Positions 26,278 through 35,770 of a stretch of DNA of 64,000 bases are shown in pieces. This stretch comes from Desulfopila sp. IMCC35006 (lineage in GTDB: Bacteria; Desulfobacterota; Desulfobulbia; Desulfobulbales; Desulfocapsaceae), in assembly GCF_005116645.1 (NCBI RefSeq), contig NZ_SWCM01000002.1, forward strand, positions 372,001 to 436,000. The letters run 5' to 3'. The number at the start of each line of letters is the position of its first letter. Positions within the stretch are counted from its first letter, which is position 1. A model generated the notes under the pieces. It ran no database searches. It saw only the letters and a list, made by a program, of their open reading frames with translations, and had not been told where the DNA came from. The translations under genes were made by a program, and so were the position numbers.

Positions 26278-27483
26278 ATGACCACAAAAATTATCAGTCA
26301 CTCAGAGCGATGGCAGGGGTACGGCATTTATGCCCTGTATCTCACTTGTTTTTCCTGTCTGCTTTCGTCGTCGATGATAGCACTTTTCTCTACCGTCATG
26401 CTTATCTGCTGGCTTGCCTCAGGCACCTTTAAAAATATTCCCGGCATAATAAAAGAGAATTCCATAACAGTTTTTGGAATTATTTTTTGTTGTCTATTAC
26501 TGATCGGCGTATCTTACTCCCCCGCCCCTCTTATCGACTCGGTGGGTTTTTTAAAAAAATACCGCCTGCTGCTGTTTATTCCCATCGTCTTATCACTCAC
26601 AAAAGGACATGTTAATGTGCCGAGAAATGTGGTGAATGCCTTTCTGTTGGGCTACCTGGTGGTTCTTGTTAATGCCTACCTGGTGCATTTTCACCTCCTC
26701 GAACCTAATGTAATGTCGGTTAAGAGGAGCGGCGGTGGCTTCCTGGTAATTTTTGCCTATCTTGTTCTTCAAAGAGCCCTGCAGGAAAAAACGCGGAGGG
26801 TTTTATGGACAGGTTTTTTTCTTGTGCTGTGCTATGATATCTTTTTTATCCTTCACACCAGAACAGGCTGGCTGATTTCTATCGGCCTGGCGCTGCTTTT
26901 TGTTGTGCAGCATTTCCCGCTGAAAAAACAAGGAATAGCTCTCGCTCTGACCGTCTGTCTGGGGGTGGGGGTATTTTACACATCACAATCCATTCAGCAA
27001 CGAGTCCAACTGACAATCAACAATTTAAAAGCCTATCACCCGGAAGAAAAAAATTCCCGGACAAGTATTGGACTGCGATTAGACTGGTATCAGGACAGCA
27101 TCGACTTGATCAAAGAAAAACCACTATTTGGATATGGCACCGGCAGTTATGCGACAGTGCAGAAAAAGCTTATAGCAGGTACAGCCACGGAGGCGGCAAG
27201 CGACCCGCACAATGAATTTCTGTTAACAGCGGTACAGATAGGGCTGGTCGGATGCGTTTTCTTATTATTATTCTTTCTGGATCCAGTGATACGTTCGTTC
27301 CGGTTGCTCCGTTTACAAGAGCGCGAACAGGCCTTTGCTCTTCAGGCCACGGTACTGTCCTTAGTGATAGGGTGCTTTTTTAATTCGTGGCTGCTCTCCA
27401 TGATACCGAGTCATATTTTTGTATTGCTCATAACTGTATTTTATCCAGTCAGGACGAGGCACGAGCAGATCGACGCGTCATAA
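26278..27483 (+). CDS. O-antigen ligase family protein (WaaL/Wzy type)
   Basis: 401 residues with about ten to twelve predicted membrane segments. The Wzy_C periplasmic loop contains RLDWYQDSIDLIKEKPLFGYGTG and a later DPHNEFL, the pattern shared by O-antigen ligases. It joins O-polysaccharide to lipid A-core in the periplasm, or polymerises it; the two activities cannot be separated by sequence here. I use the ATG at 26278, just after the GT10 stop, rather than an in-frame start at 26152 inside the previous gene. Confidence 0.85.
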   Translation: MTTKIISHSERWQGYGIYALYLTCFSCLLSSSMIALFSTVMLICWLASGTFKNIPGIIKENSITVFGIIFCCLLLIGVSYSPAPLIDSVGFLKKYRLLLFIPIVLSLTKGHVNVPRNVVNAFLLGYLVVLVNAYLVHFHLLEPNVMSVKRSGGGFLVIFAYLVLQRALQEKTRRVLWTGFFLVLCYDIFFILHTRTGWLISIGLALLFVVQHFPLKKQGIALALTVCLGVGVFYTSQSIQQRVQLTINNLKAYHPEEKNSRTSIGLRLDWYQDSIDLIKEKPLFGYGTGSYATVQKKLIAGTATEAASDPHNEFLLTAVQIGLVGCVFLLLFFLDPVIRSFRLLRLQEREQAFALQATVLSLVIGCFFNSWLLSMIPSHIFVLLITVFYPVRTRHEQIDAS

Positions 27484-27526
27484 ATGAGGCCCAGTAAGCG
27501 TGAAAGACCAAGAATCAGCGGGGCTA

Positions 27527-28102
27527 TCAGGCGTTACCGATAACATCTTCAAAGGTGGCTATATCTATGCCATATTCCATCGCAGCGGCCTTCCATTTGA
27601 GTTCATCAGGCATATCGAAAATAATGGAGTCATTGGCAGGTAAGGTCAGCCAGCCGTTATTCAACAGTTCATTTTCCAGCTGCCCCGGTCCCCAACCGGT
27701 ATAGCCTAATATAAATAAATAGGTGGCAGGCCCGCCGCCTCTGGCAATTTCTTCCAAAACTTTTATTTCTCTGGTCAGGGAAACCGTCCGGCTGATATCA
27801 AGCTTATGTTCCGCAGTATAATCCGAGCGATACAAAATAAAGGCAGACTCTAAATCAACCGGTCCGCCGATATGTACCGGTGCCAGTTTTTTATCCGGAA
27901 CCGGTAAATTAGCGCCCTGGAGTATCTCAGCCAGAGAGAACAACGGATTAGGCCTGTTGACGGAGACTCCCATTGCCCCATCTGCGTTATGGGCACACAT
28001 GTAAATGACATGCTCCTCAAAGCGGGGATCAGGCATTTGTGGGGTAGACACCAGAAAGCTCCCCGCCAGAGAGTAGTTTCCGTGGTTTGCTTGTTCATTC
28101 AT
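27527..28102 (-). CDS. YqgE/AlgH family protein
   Basis: 191 residues from the ATG at 28102, which is preceded by AGGATA; an in-frame start at 28141 would add 13 residues. Family blocks are GSFLVSTPQMPDPRFEEHVIYMCAHNADGAMGVSVNRP, HIGGPVDLESAFILY and LGYTGWGPGQLENELLNNGWL. AlgH was named from alginate control in Pseudomonas, but the biochemical role is unknown. It is convergent with the O-antigen ligase gene. Confidence 0.93.
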   Translation of the reverse strand: MNEQANHGNYSLAGSFLVSTPQMPDPRFEEHVIYMCAHNADGAMGVSVNRPNPLFSLAEILQGANLPVPDKKLAPVHIGGPVDLESAFILYRSDYTAEHKLDISRTVSLTREIKVLEEIARGGGPATYLFILGYTGWGPGQLENELLNNGWLTLPANDSIIFDMPDELKWKAAAMEYGIDIATFEDVIGNA

Positions 28103-28346
28103 AGCAGTATATCCTGAAGAAACGGGAGGACTGGCAAACAAAAAAATCTTGTCTTTCCCTGTAAATCTAACAAACCATGGTTATTTGCGTCAAGAGTCGA
28201 ATGGAAAAAGGACAATTCCGCCCGGAGGGGAGATTGACCATGACAAATCACCGATTATACCATACTATTAACAACTGGAACGAGAGGACACAACCCTCAT
28301 GCCGGCAACTTCCCGAAAAACCTGATCAAGCCTGAGCAGACACACC

Positions 28347-30560
28347 ATGCAAAGTGATGTAGATAAAATTCTGAACTGTTGTCACCATGATCCTTTTCAT
28401 TATCTCGGAGCCCATTTTTCTGGTTCCCATGATGAATCAGTGACCCTGCGAACCTTTCAACCCCACGCCTCCGCGATAAAACTGCGTCTTGAAGGGAAAG
28501 CGTACGACATGGAACGCATCCATGGGGACGGTATTTTTGCCCTTACCCTGGAGACCCAGCAGTTAAAGAATCCATCTTTAAACCCCGATGCCTACCAGTA
28601 CGAAATACACTTTTACAATGGAACAGTATGGTCAACAAACGATCCCTACAGGTTTACGGTCCAGCTGAGCGAAGAGGATCGCTTCCTGTTTAATGGAGGG
28701 AAAAACTATAAATTATACAATCATTTAGGTGCACATAAAACAAAGATTTACAATGTCTGCGGCACTATTTTTCGGGTATGGGCACCAAATGCTCAAGCAG
28801 TCTCCGTAGTCGGCAACTTCAACAGCTGGGATGGGCGGGTGCATCAGATGCGAAGCCTTGGCGCTTCCGGCATCTGGGAACTCTTCGTCCCCCATCTGCA
28901 GGAAAATGAAATTTATAAATTTGCGATAAAGACCCAGCAAGGGCATATTCTGGAAAAATGCGACCCATTTCAGTTTTACGGAGAAATACGCCCCAAAAAC
29001 GGATCAATCGTCCAATCACTGGATACCTTCAACTGGCATGACCAGCAATGGCAGGAGGCAAAACGAAACACCTCTCCTTACGATGGGCCACTGTCCATCT
29101 ATGAAGTCCATCCCGGTTCCTGGAAGAGAGATCCAGATGACCCAGATCGTTTCCTCACCTATCGTGAACTTGCCGATATCTTAATTCCCTACGTGCAGCA
29201 GCTCGGTTTTACCCATATCGAACTGATGCCGGTTATGGAGCATCCGCTTGACGAGTCGTGGGGCTATCAGGTCACGGCCCCATTCAGTATCAGCAGCCGA
29301 TACGGAACTGCGGACGAGTTCATGTATTTTGTCGACTGTTGTCATAAAAATAATATCGGGGTGATCCTGGACTGGGTGCCGGCCCACTTCCCCAAGGACA
29401 ACCACAGTCTGGGCCAGTTTGACGGCACAGCCCTCTATGAGCACGAGGATTTTCGGCGGGGTTCTCATCCGGAATGGGGTACCTATATATTTAATTATGG
29501 CAGAAACGAAGTGAGTAACTACCTCATCGCCAATGCCCTTTTCTGGCTGGACACCTACCACATTGATGGCTTACGTGTCGATGCTGTGGCGTCGATGATC
29601 TATCTTGATTACGCCAGAAATGACGGAGAATGGCTGCCCAATTGCCATGGCGGCAAAGAGAATCTCGAAGCAATCGAGTTTCTCCGCCACCTGAACTCCA
29701 TCGTCTATGATATCTTCCCGGACACCCTGCTCATCGCCGAAGAATCAACAAATTTCTATGGCGTATCAAAACCGACCGACCAGGGTGGCCTGGGTTTTGG
29801 GTTCAAGTGGAATATGGGGTGGATGAACGATATTCTGAACTATTTCGCCAAAGATCCGCTCTATCGAAAATTTCACCATAACAGCCTTACCTTTTCGATC
29901 ATGTATGCATTTTCGGAAAACTTCATCCTGCCCCTGTCCCACGATGAAGTTGTCCACGGTAAAAAATCGCTTCTCGATAAAATGCCCGGTGATTTATGGC
30001 AAAAATTCGCCAACCTCCGCCTGCTTCTCCTGACGATGTGGATGCATCCTGGCAAGAAACTGCTCTTTATGGGCGGGGAATTCGGCCAATGGTCGGAATG
30101 GTATTGCAAGCGGAGCCTCGACTGGCATCTCTTGCAGGAAGGCGTTTATCATGGGCAGATGCAGCAGTTCGTTGCCGAACTCAACAGGATGTATAAAGCG
30201 CAACCTGCGCTCTGGCAACTTGATTTTTCTGGAGAAGGGTTTCGATGGCTTGACCTGGAAGACAGGAACAATTCCATCATCTCCTTTGCCAGATATGGCA
30301 AAGATCGGGCGCGGCATCTTGTTGCCGTTTTTAATTATACGCCGCAGACATTTGTATCGTACCAGGTGGGCCTGCCCGAAAATTGCAAATATCGCGAGGT
30401 TTTCTGCTCCGATGATTCAAGATTTGGCGGCTCAGACGCCAGCGATAAAATAGACTACAGTCCGATACAGAGCCCTTTCGCCCAGGCGCCTTTTCATACG
30501 ATTATGACAATTCCCCCTCTGGCCGGAATCATCCTTGAACCGATGAGAGAAGAGTTTTAA
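28347..30560 (+). CDS. glgB: 1,4-alpha-glucan branching enzyme GlgB
   Basis: 737 residues, full length. N-terminal carbohydrate-binding modules lead to a GH13 barrel with nucleophile Asp in GLRVDAVASM, acid Glu in LLIAEES and LSHDEVVHGK. It makes alpha-1,6 branches in glycogen. With malQ (59.3 kb), a phosphohexomutase (37.9 kb) and galU it indicates glycogen storage, though no glgA or glgC is in the window. A palindromic repeat begins just after its stop. Confidence 0.96.
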   Translation: MQSDVDKILNCCHHDPFHYLGAHFSGSHDESVTLRTFQPHASAIKLRLEGKAYDMERIHGDGIFALTLETQQLKNPSLNPDAYQYEIHFYNGTVWSTNDPYRFTVQLSEEDRFLFNGGKNYKLYNHLGAHKTKIYNVCGTIFRVWAPNAQAVSVVGNFNSWDGRVHQMRSLGASGIWELFVPHLQENEIYKFAIKTQQGHILEKCDPFQFYGEIRPKNGSIVQSLDTFNWHDQQWQEAKRNTSPYDGPLSIYEVHPGSWKRDPDDPDRFLTYRELADILIPYVQQLGFTHIELMPVMEHPLDESWGYQVTAPFSISSRYGTADEFMYFVDCCHKNNIGVILDWVPAHFPKDNHSLGQFDGTALYEHEDFRRGSHPEWGTYIFNYGRNEVSNYLIANALFWLDTYHIDGLRVDAVASMIYLDYARNDGEWLPNCHGGKENLEAIEFLRHLNSIVYDIFPDTLLIAEESTNFYGVSKPTDQGGLGFGFKWNMGWMNDILNYFAKDPLYRKFHHNSLTFSIMYAFSENFILPLSHDEVVHGKKSLLDKMPGDLWQKFANLRLLLLTMWMHPGKKLLFMGGEFGQWSEWYCKRSLDWHLLQEGVYHGQMQQFVAELNRMYKAQPALWQLDFSGEGFRWLDLEDRNNSIISFARYGKDRARHLVAVFNYTPQTFVSYQVGLPENCKYREVFCSDDSRFGGSDASDKIDYSPIQSPFAQAPFHTIMTIPPLAGIILEPMREEF

Positions 30561-30570
30561 TTCATACATG

Positions 30571-30740
30571 TGATTACTGCTAAACCTCAGCTACATTGGG
30601 ATATGAGATGCCCTTTGCACGGGACGCCATAAACCCAGCCCTGGGGGCTTGACCGCAGCCATCCGGGCTGCGGAACACCCGTGCAAAGGGCATCTCATAT
30701 CCCAATGGACACCTTCTAAGCTGAACCTTAGTGCTCATCA
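30571..30740. repeat. Long palindromic intergenic repeat, copy 2
   Basis: A perfect 30-bp stem (30594-30623 with 30678-30707) lies within a looser outer stem that reaches about 30571 and 30740. The loop carries the core shared with the copy at 24.8 kb, on the opposite strand (GGGACGCCATAAACCC, then CTGGGGGCTT and a GCAGCC/GGCTGC hairpin). Stem sequences differ between copies while the core is kept, so the core is probably what defines the family. It could also act as a strong terminator for glgB. Confidence 0.88.
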
Positions 30741-30775
30741 CATTCATAAATGACTATTAATAAAAGGTACACCCT

Positions 30776-30958
30776 ATGCCCAAAACGACGATCCATCCCC
30801 CCGGGGACAAAATGCAGAAAGCAATCAAGGAATTTTCAGAGCTGGTAGAGGAAAAGCCGGAGACAGCACGCTGGAAACTGCTTGAAAAAGTGGTTAAAAA
30901 ATTCGATTTGTCGCCCAAGGAGTGTGAATTCCTCGAACGCCATTGTAAAAGGGAATAA
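30776..30958 (+). CDS. Small charged helical protein, 60 residues, unknown function
   Basis: Begins MPKTTIHPPGDKMQKA and ends LERHCKRE. It is rich in Lys and Glu, predicted almost wholly helical (amphipathic from residue 12), with no membrane segment. Two cysteines sit near the C-terminus. AAAAGG lies about ten bases upstream of the ATG. I do not recognise a family. It stands alone between the palindrome and the GT4 gene. Confidence 0.55.
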   Translation: MPKTTIHPPGDKMQKAIKEFSELVEEKPETARWKLLEKVVKKFDLSPKECEFLERHCKRE

Positions 30959-30996
30959 CTGTTATTGCCAACTGAGAGGCAGTCTGCTTTTTCAGT

Positions 30997-32145
30997 TCAG
31001 CGTCTTTTTTCCTGCCGGGCCTCATAATAGAGTGCAACAGTTTTTTCACACATGATCTGTGCAGTGAAATGTGTATTTACCCATGCCTGCCCCTGTCGAC
31101 CCATTTTTTCAGCGGTGAGCGGGTCCGAGAGCGCCTCGCTGATAGCCTCCGCCATCGCTCTTGCATCAAGCGGCGGCACCAGCCAGCCGGTCTTCCCCGG
31201 CATGACTGTCTCCAGACTGCCGCCATGGGCCGTCGCGATAATCGGTTTGCCCATGGCCATCGCCTCGATGGCCACTTTGCCAAACGCCTCCGGCCTGGTG
31301 GAAGACGCCGAAACAACGATATCCGCCAGAAGCAGTGCCGCAGGCATATCGCTGCAGTGCCCTGCGAGCAGAACTTTATCTTCGAGCCCGTATAATTGTA
31401 TCTGATCACGCAATTTCTGGGTAAATGCCGGATGTTCTTCAGTATCTCCTACGAGCAGACAGACAAACTCCCGGTCTTTGATGAGAGCGAGACTTTCAAT
31501 CAGAACATCTTGACCTTTCAACTGGGTAAACCTGCCGGGAAGAATAATAACGGGTCTCCCTTCATGGCCGGTCAGCCACCTATTATGTAATTGCCGAATG
31601 CGATCAACTGAAACGGCATCAGGAGAAAATGCTCTGCTGTCAAATCCACCATAAATCAAGCTGATGATCTGAGGATCAACCCGGTAGTTATCGAGGATAT
31701 GCTTTTTTATAATCTCCGATACAGCAACCACACGTTCCCCTTTGGTCATTATCGCTGAATAAAAATTTATGGAGTGAAAGCCATGAAAAGTGGTGATAAG
31801 CGCCGGTCTTTCGGAAGTCGGCAGAAGTTTCCAGGCAAGATAGCCCACCCAGGCCGGCAGGCGTGATCGCAAATGCAGCACATCAACCTGCTCCGCGATC
31901 AACAGGGAGCGCAATTTCGAAATATATGGCAGACAACGCACACTCTTTTCCCCAATATGGGGCCAGGTTATATGCACGCACCCGGCCTGCTCCAGTTGTG
32001 CCACCAGTCGGCCCCCGCCGGAGATGACTATGGATCGATGCCCATGCGCTGCCAGGTAGACGGCAAGATCAAAGGTCTCCCCCTCTACCCCGCCCTCGTC
32101 AAGTTCCGGCAGAATTTGCACTATTGTAAGTTTTCCGGCCACCAT
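30997..32145 (-). CDS. Glycosyltransferase family 4 (GT-B)
   Basis: 382 residues. Two Rossmann domains typical of GT4: an N-terminal GGVEGETFDLA acceptor region and a C-terminal donor site with RPEAFGKVAIEAMAMGKPIIATAHGG, which holds the E-x7-E motif. The substrate is not predictable; LPS core or lipid-linked sugar is most likely given the ELM1-like partner. Its start overlaps that gene's 3' end by 25 bases. Confidence 0.88.
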   Translation of the reverse strand: MVAGKLTIVQILPELDEGGVEGETFDLAVYLAAHGHRSIVISGGGRLVAQLEQAGCVHITWPHIGEKSVRCLPYISKLRSLLIAEQVDVLHLRSRLPAWVGYLAWKLLPTSERPALITTFHGFHSINFYSAIMTKGERVVAVSEIIKKHILDNYRVDPQIISLIYGGFDSRAFSPDAVSVDRIRQLHNRWLTGHEGRPVIILPGRFTQLKGQDVLIESLALIKDREFVCLLVGDTEEHPAFTQKLRDQIQLYGLEDKVLLAGHCSDMPAALLLADIVVSASSTRPEAFGKVAIEAMAMGKPIIATAHGGSLETVMPGKTGWLVPPLDARAMAEAISEALSDPLTAEKMGRQGQAWVNTHFTAQIMCEKTVALYYEARQEKRR

Positions 32146-33128
32146 TTCGCTAAGATCCGCTCAGCACATCGTTGTGCTTCATTAAGGTTTTGGCCGTCGC
32201 CCTGGTTCATCTTACCCTCTTCCCATGTGGCAAAGGGGGTTACCAGTTTTTTATTGATCAGAAGAAGTTCGTTTCTTCTGAATTTGCTGTTTTCACGCAG
32301 CCATTGCATGGGAAAGATGCCCACCCGACAGCCAGCGGTAATGGCCTCATAAATCATGGAAATAGAATCGGCGGTCACCCACACCACACTGTTTTTGTCA
32401 TATTGCTTTTCTATCCAGCCGGGAGGGGTGTCTCTGTAATCAAAAAAATGGATGTTATCGTATGTCTCCGAAAGCGCAGAGATCAAAGCCACTGTTTCGT
32501 GCGGAGTCCTGGGAGAGGAAGAAACCGTCCAGATTTTTCCCGTATCCGTGCTCACTATTTTTTCGACCATCTCGACAATCTGGCGACTCTCCCATCGATG
32601 GCTTTTGGTATCCACCCCACCCAGCAGAATCAGGCCGCATTCTGCCTGGTGTTCTCTTTTGTCGATCGAAGCATTAGGAGCACCAACGGTGAGTGCAATA
32701 TTGCCGCCCTCACGCTTGCCGTCATGTTCCGGCACAAAACACAGATCGAACCGATGCTGCAGATACCAGGGCGGCGTCATGCAGGTAACAGCAGGAATTG
32801 CATATTTTTTCTTGTAGAAAAGGACCGGAAGATGCGTACGGCTGCCGGTACCAATCAACAGATCGGCCTCAGCAATTCTCGGGTCATCCGCCCCGCCCAC
32901 ACTCCCGGGGAGCAACAGACGAATCGTTTGCAGCGCCTCATCCAGCAGGGCCAAACGTCCGACCTTTATCGAAACAATCTCGACGGAGCATCTTTGTTGA
33001 AGCGCATGGATGATGCCCATGGTCTGTTTTTCATGACCGGGTCGCCCGTCAAGCAGCGCCACTACGCGCAGCTCCTTCTTTACCGATTTAACGCTTCCCA
33101 CTGAGGTCGAGCCGGCCAACATAACCAA
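32121..33128 (-). CDS. ELM1/GtrOC1-like family protein (GT-B fold)
   Basis: 335 residues. The N-terminal block VVALLDGRPGHEKQTMGI and later TADSISMIYEAITAG are the marks of the bacterial family related to plant mitochondrial-fission factor ELM1. The fold resembles GT-B glycosyltransferases such as MurG, and the usual setting is LPS or envelope genes. A true reaction has not been assigned as far as I know. It sits 12 bases after the GspE-like gene and overlaps the GT4 gene, so the three are one operon. Confidence 0.85.
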   Translation of the reverse strand: MVMLAGSTSVGSVKSVKKELRVVALLDGRPGHEKQTMGIIHALQQRCSVEIVSIKVGRLALLDEALQTIRLLLPGSVGGADDPRIAEADLLIGTGSRTHLPVLFYKKKYAIPAVTCMTPPWYLQHRFDLCFVPEHDGKREGGNIALTVGAPNASIDKREHQAECGLILLGGVDTKSHRWESRQIVEMVEKIVSTDTGKIWTVSSSPRTPHETVALISALSETYDNIHFFDYRDTPPGWIEKQYDKNSVVWVTADSISMIYEAITAGCRVGIFPMQWLRENSKFRRNELLLINKKLVTPFATWEEGKMNQGDGQNLNEAQRCAERILAKWWPENLQ

Positions 33129-33140
33129 ACCTGCTGCCGT

Positions 33141-35387
33141 CTACGATCTGGCCTGTTGCGGCGGCGGTCCGGTGGGCGGTCGACGCCCTCCACCGGCAAG
33201 TTTGACGATGATCTGGTTGGATTTTTGTAAACGCCTGGTCATGGTCTTAAAGAGATAATTGGAGACATCTGGATATTTTTCTATTATTTCCTCAAGCTTG
33301 TCTCCGGGAAATCGTTTTACCGTCGATCTTCCCTGGGATATGATCGAGGCAGTTCTATGCTCTCCGGTAATCGAGGCCATTTCCCCGAAATATTCTCCGG
33401 GTTCTGTGAGTTCGGCAATTTTTTTGCCGCCTTTGACGACCGTAAGACCACCACGGATCAGTTTGAAAAAATCTATATCCTTATTCCCCTCCCGGATAAT
33501 GACATCGCCGTCTTCATACTGCTCCTCATCCGGATTGACCATGTATGCCGGCAGGCTATCTTTATGGGCGACCGTTCGCCGCAGGGCTTCCTCGATACTG
33601 GTAATCCCCGCCCTGACTTTCTGCAGGGCCGCTTCCCGCAGCGGCGTCATGCCCTCCTTGACTGCTACCTTTCGCAGCTGGTCCTCAGGAACCTCGGCAC
33701 TGATCGCTTTGGCAACCTCCTCGGTGATTTCCATCAGCTCGAAAAAACCGACCCGCCCTTTATAACCGAGGTTATTACACTCCTGGCAGCCGTTCGGTCC
33801 GTATATTGTCAGATTGGCCACCTCTTCTTCATGGAAACCGACCTTGATTAGCTCCTCAGGGGAATATTCGACGATTTTTTTGCATTTTGAACACAATTTC
33901 CGTCCCAACCGCTGGGAAAGCACCATGCTCACGGAAGAAGCGAGCATATAGGGTGGAATACCAATATCGACCAGACGACCGATAGTAGCAGGACTGTCGT
34001 TGGTATGGAGCGTGGAAAAAACGAGATGGCCGGTCATGGCTGCCTTAATGGCAATTTCAGCCGTCTCAATATCCCGTATCTCACCTACCATGATTATATC
34101 TGGATCCTGCCGGAGAAAAGCCTTCAGGGCAGCGGCAAAAGTCATGCCTACTTCCTGATGGACATTGACCTGATTGATACCTTTAAAGTTGAACTCGACC
34201 GGATCCTCGGCCGTGAGGATCTTTATATCTTCACTGTTCATGGAGTTAAGGGCGGAATAGAGGGTAACCGTCTTGCCTGAACCGGTAGGACCGGTTACCA
34301 GCAGCAAGCCCTGGGGATTACTGAGACATCTTTTCAGCATTTCAAAGGTCTCAACCTCAAAACCGAGCTTAGTGAGATCGACATTCAACGAAGATTTATC
34401 GAGAATACGCAGAACCACCGATTCGCCATACAAAGTAGGCAGGGACGAAACCCGAAAGTCGACGGATCGATTCTTGCCCATGCGCATCTTGATGCGCCCA
34501 TCCTGGGGAACTCTTCTTTCGGTGATATCCAGGCCGGACAGAATCTTCATTCGGGCGACCAGGGCATTTTTAATGGTCAGAGGCAGATTCATCGTTTTAA
34601 ACAGGGATCCATCCTTACGATAGCGGACCTGCATACTTTTTTCATAGGGTTCGATATGAATATCGGATACCCCATCCTGGACAGCTTTGATCAGAATACC
34701 GTTTACCAGTTTGATAATGGGTGCATCCGATGCGGCGAACTGTTCGCCTGTGTCGTCGGTGTCGTCGACCTCCAGTTCAAAGTCGTCGGCGGCTTCAGCA
34801 ACGATCGAACCAAAATCATCGACATTGGTTATATCGAGTTCGTCTTCGACTTCTTCTTTAACACCTAGAAAAGACTCTGCTTCCTCCTCGCCAATGCCAT
34901 AATATTTCTGATAGGCATCAACAATATCCCGCTCTGTCGAGACACAGACGGATAACTCCATATTCACCAGATTCTGAATCTCCTCCACCGCGGTGGAATT
35001 AGAAGGTTCAGCCATGGTGATCTGCAGCGTGTTACCGGCCATGCGCATGGGAAAGGCCAGGTATTCTTTGACCTGCTCATATTTCAGCAGTTTGAGGGCT
35101 TCCTTTGAAGGCGGTTCGTTCTTGATAACAACTGCGGGATAATTATGCTGACGACTGAGAAAGGTAAAAACGGTGTTTTCGTCGATATATTCCAACTGCC
35201 GTAAAATGGTACTAAGCCTGCCGCCACTTTTCTGCAGTATTTTCTTGGCCGCCTCCAGCTGCGTCGGGGTTATATAGCCCGCCTTGCTTAACAGCTCGCC
35301 AATCTTAATTTTTCCTGCACCCGACTGATCCTTCACTGTCTGTTTCATTGAGGATCGACGTTGTGTCCCAGTACTTCTTAGCGCCAT
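33141..35387 (-). CDS. GspE/PilB-type secretion ATPase with C-terminal cyclic-nucleotide-binding domain
   Basis: 748 residues. An N-terminal MshEN domain (about 25-170) is followed by the hexameric ATPase core with Walker A GPTGSGKT, Walker B IIMVGEIRD, and a four-cysteine zinc site (CSKCKK and CQEC). This part powers type II secretion or type IV pilus assembly. After residue about 590 comes an added cNMP-binding domain with GEYFGEMASITGEHRTAS, which keeps the Glu and Arg that contact the cyclic phosphate. A proline-rich tail ends the protein. The start may be 14 residues later (Met in SSMKQTV). No other pilus or secretion gene is nearby; partners here are envelope sugar genes. Confidence 0.9.
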   Translation of the reverse strand: MALRSTGTQRRSSMKQTVKDQSGAGKIKIGELLSKAGYITPTQLEAAKKILQKSGGRLSTILRQLEYIDENTVFTFLSRQHNYPAVVIKNEPPSKEALKLLKYEQVKEYLAFPMRMAGNTLQITMAEPSNSTAVEEIQNLVNMELSVCVSTERDIVDAYQKYYGIGEEEAESFLGVKEEVEDELDITNVDDFGSIVAEAADDFELEVDDTDDTGEQFAASDAPIIKLVNGILIKAVQDGVSDIHIEPYEKSMQVRYRKDGSLFKTMNLPLTIKNALVARMKILSGLDITERRVPQDGRIKMRMGKNRSVDFRVSSLPTLYGESVVLRILDKSSLNVDLTKLGFEVETFEMLKRCLSNPQGLLLVTGPTGSGKTVTLYSALNSMNSEDIKILTAEDPVEFNFKGINQVNVHQEVGMTFAAALKAFLRQDPDIIMVGEIRDIETAEIAIKAAMTGHLVFSTLHTNDSPATIGRLVDIGIPPYMLASSVSMVLSQRLGRKLCSKCKKIVEYSPEELIKVGFHEEEVANLTIYGPNGCQECNNLGYKGRVGFFELMEITEEVAKAISAEVPEDQLRKVAVKEGMTPLREAALQKVRAGITSIEEALRRTVAHKDSLPAYMVNPDEEQYEDGDVIIREGNKDIDFFKLIRGGLTVVKGGKKIAELTEPGEYFGEMASITGEHRTASIISQGRSTVKRFPGDKLEEIIEKYPDVSNYLFKTMTRRLQKSNQIIVKLAGGGRRPPTGPPPQQARS

Positions 35388-35518
35388 AACCGATAACCAT
35401 TAAAAATATAGAATTGTGAACCATTGCAAAAGAAGGCTCAAAAAAACACGCCACTCTTAAAATAAACCACACAATCCGTCCAGATAAAAGGAATTCCTAT
35501 TCATGAGGATGAATAACA

Positions 35519-35566
35519 CAAAAAAAAAATCTTCTCACCTCGATGCTGCATAGAGGTAAGAAGATT
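35519..35566 (-). terminator. Rho-independent terminator of the nifU-nifS operon
   Basis: Reading the minus strand, a stem AATCTTCTTACCTC against GAGGTGAGAAGATT (one mismatch, 11-base loop) is followed by nine T residues. It sits about 200 bases past the nifS stop and before the GspE-like gene, so it separates the two transcripts. Confidence 0.75.
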
Positions 35567-35579
35567 CAAAGAAAATTCT

Positions 35580-35665
35580 TTTAGTGGCGGCGATTAATAA
35601 TTTTGTGCTTTTAAAGAAGTCATCCCGTGAGGGACATTACCCCGCTCTTTGCAGCGGGGCAGGAG
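35580..35665 (+). repeat. Two-hairpin intergenic repeat, divergent copy
   Basis: Shares with the copies at 44.2 and 49.9 kb the leading TTAGTG, a central GTGCTTTT, the linker CGTGAGGGACATTA (compare CGAGAAGGAACTTA) and the second stem, here CCCCGC/GCGGGG instead of TCCCGC/GCGGGA. The first stem is weak. The remainder of the 35388-35770 gap holds the nifS terminator and no gene. Confidence 0.5.
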
Positions 35666-35770
35666 GGTGCTGTTGCGTACGCCAAAAGAATTATGGGTCA
35701 TACAACTCGACGCTATCAGTAATCTTTCAAACAGTATGCGCAAAAACAAAAGAAACGAGGGCAGAACGCC

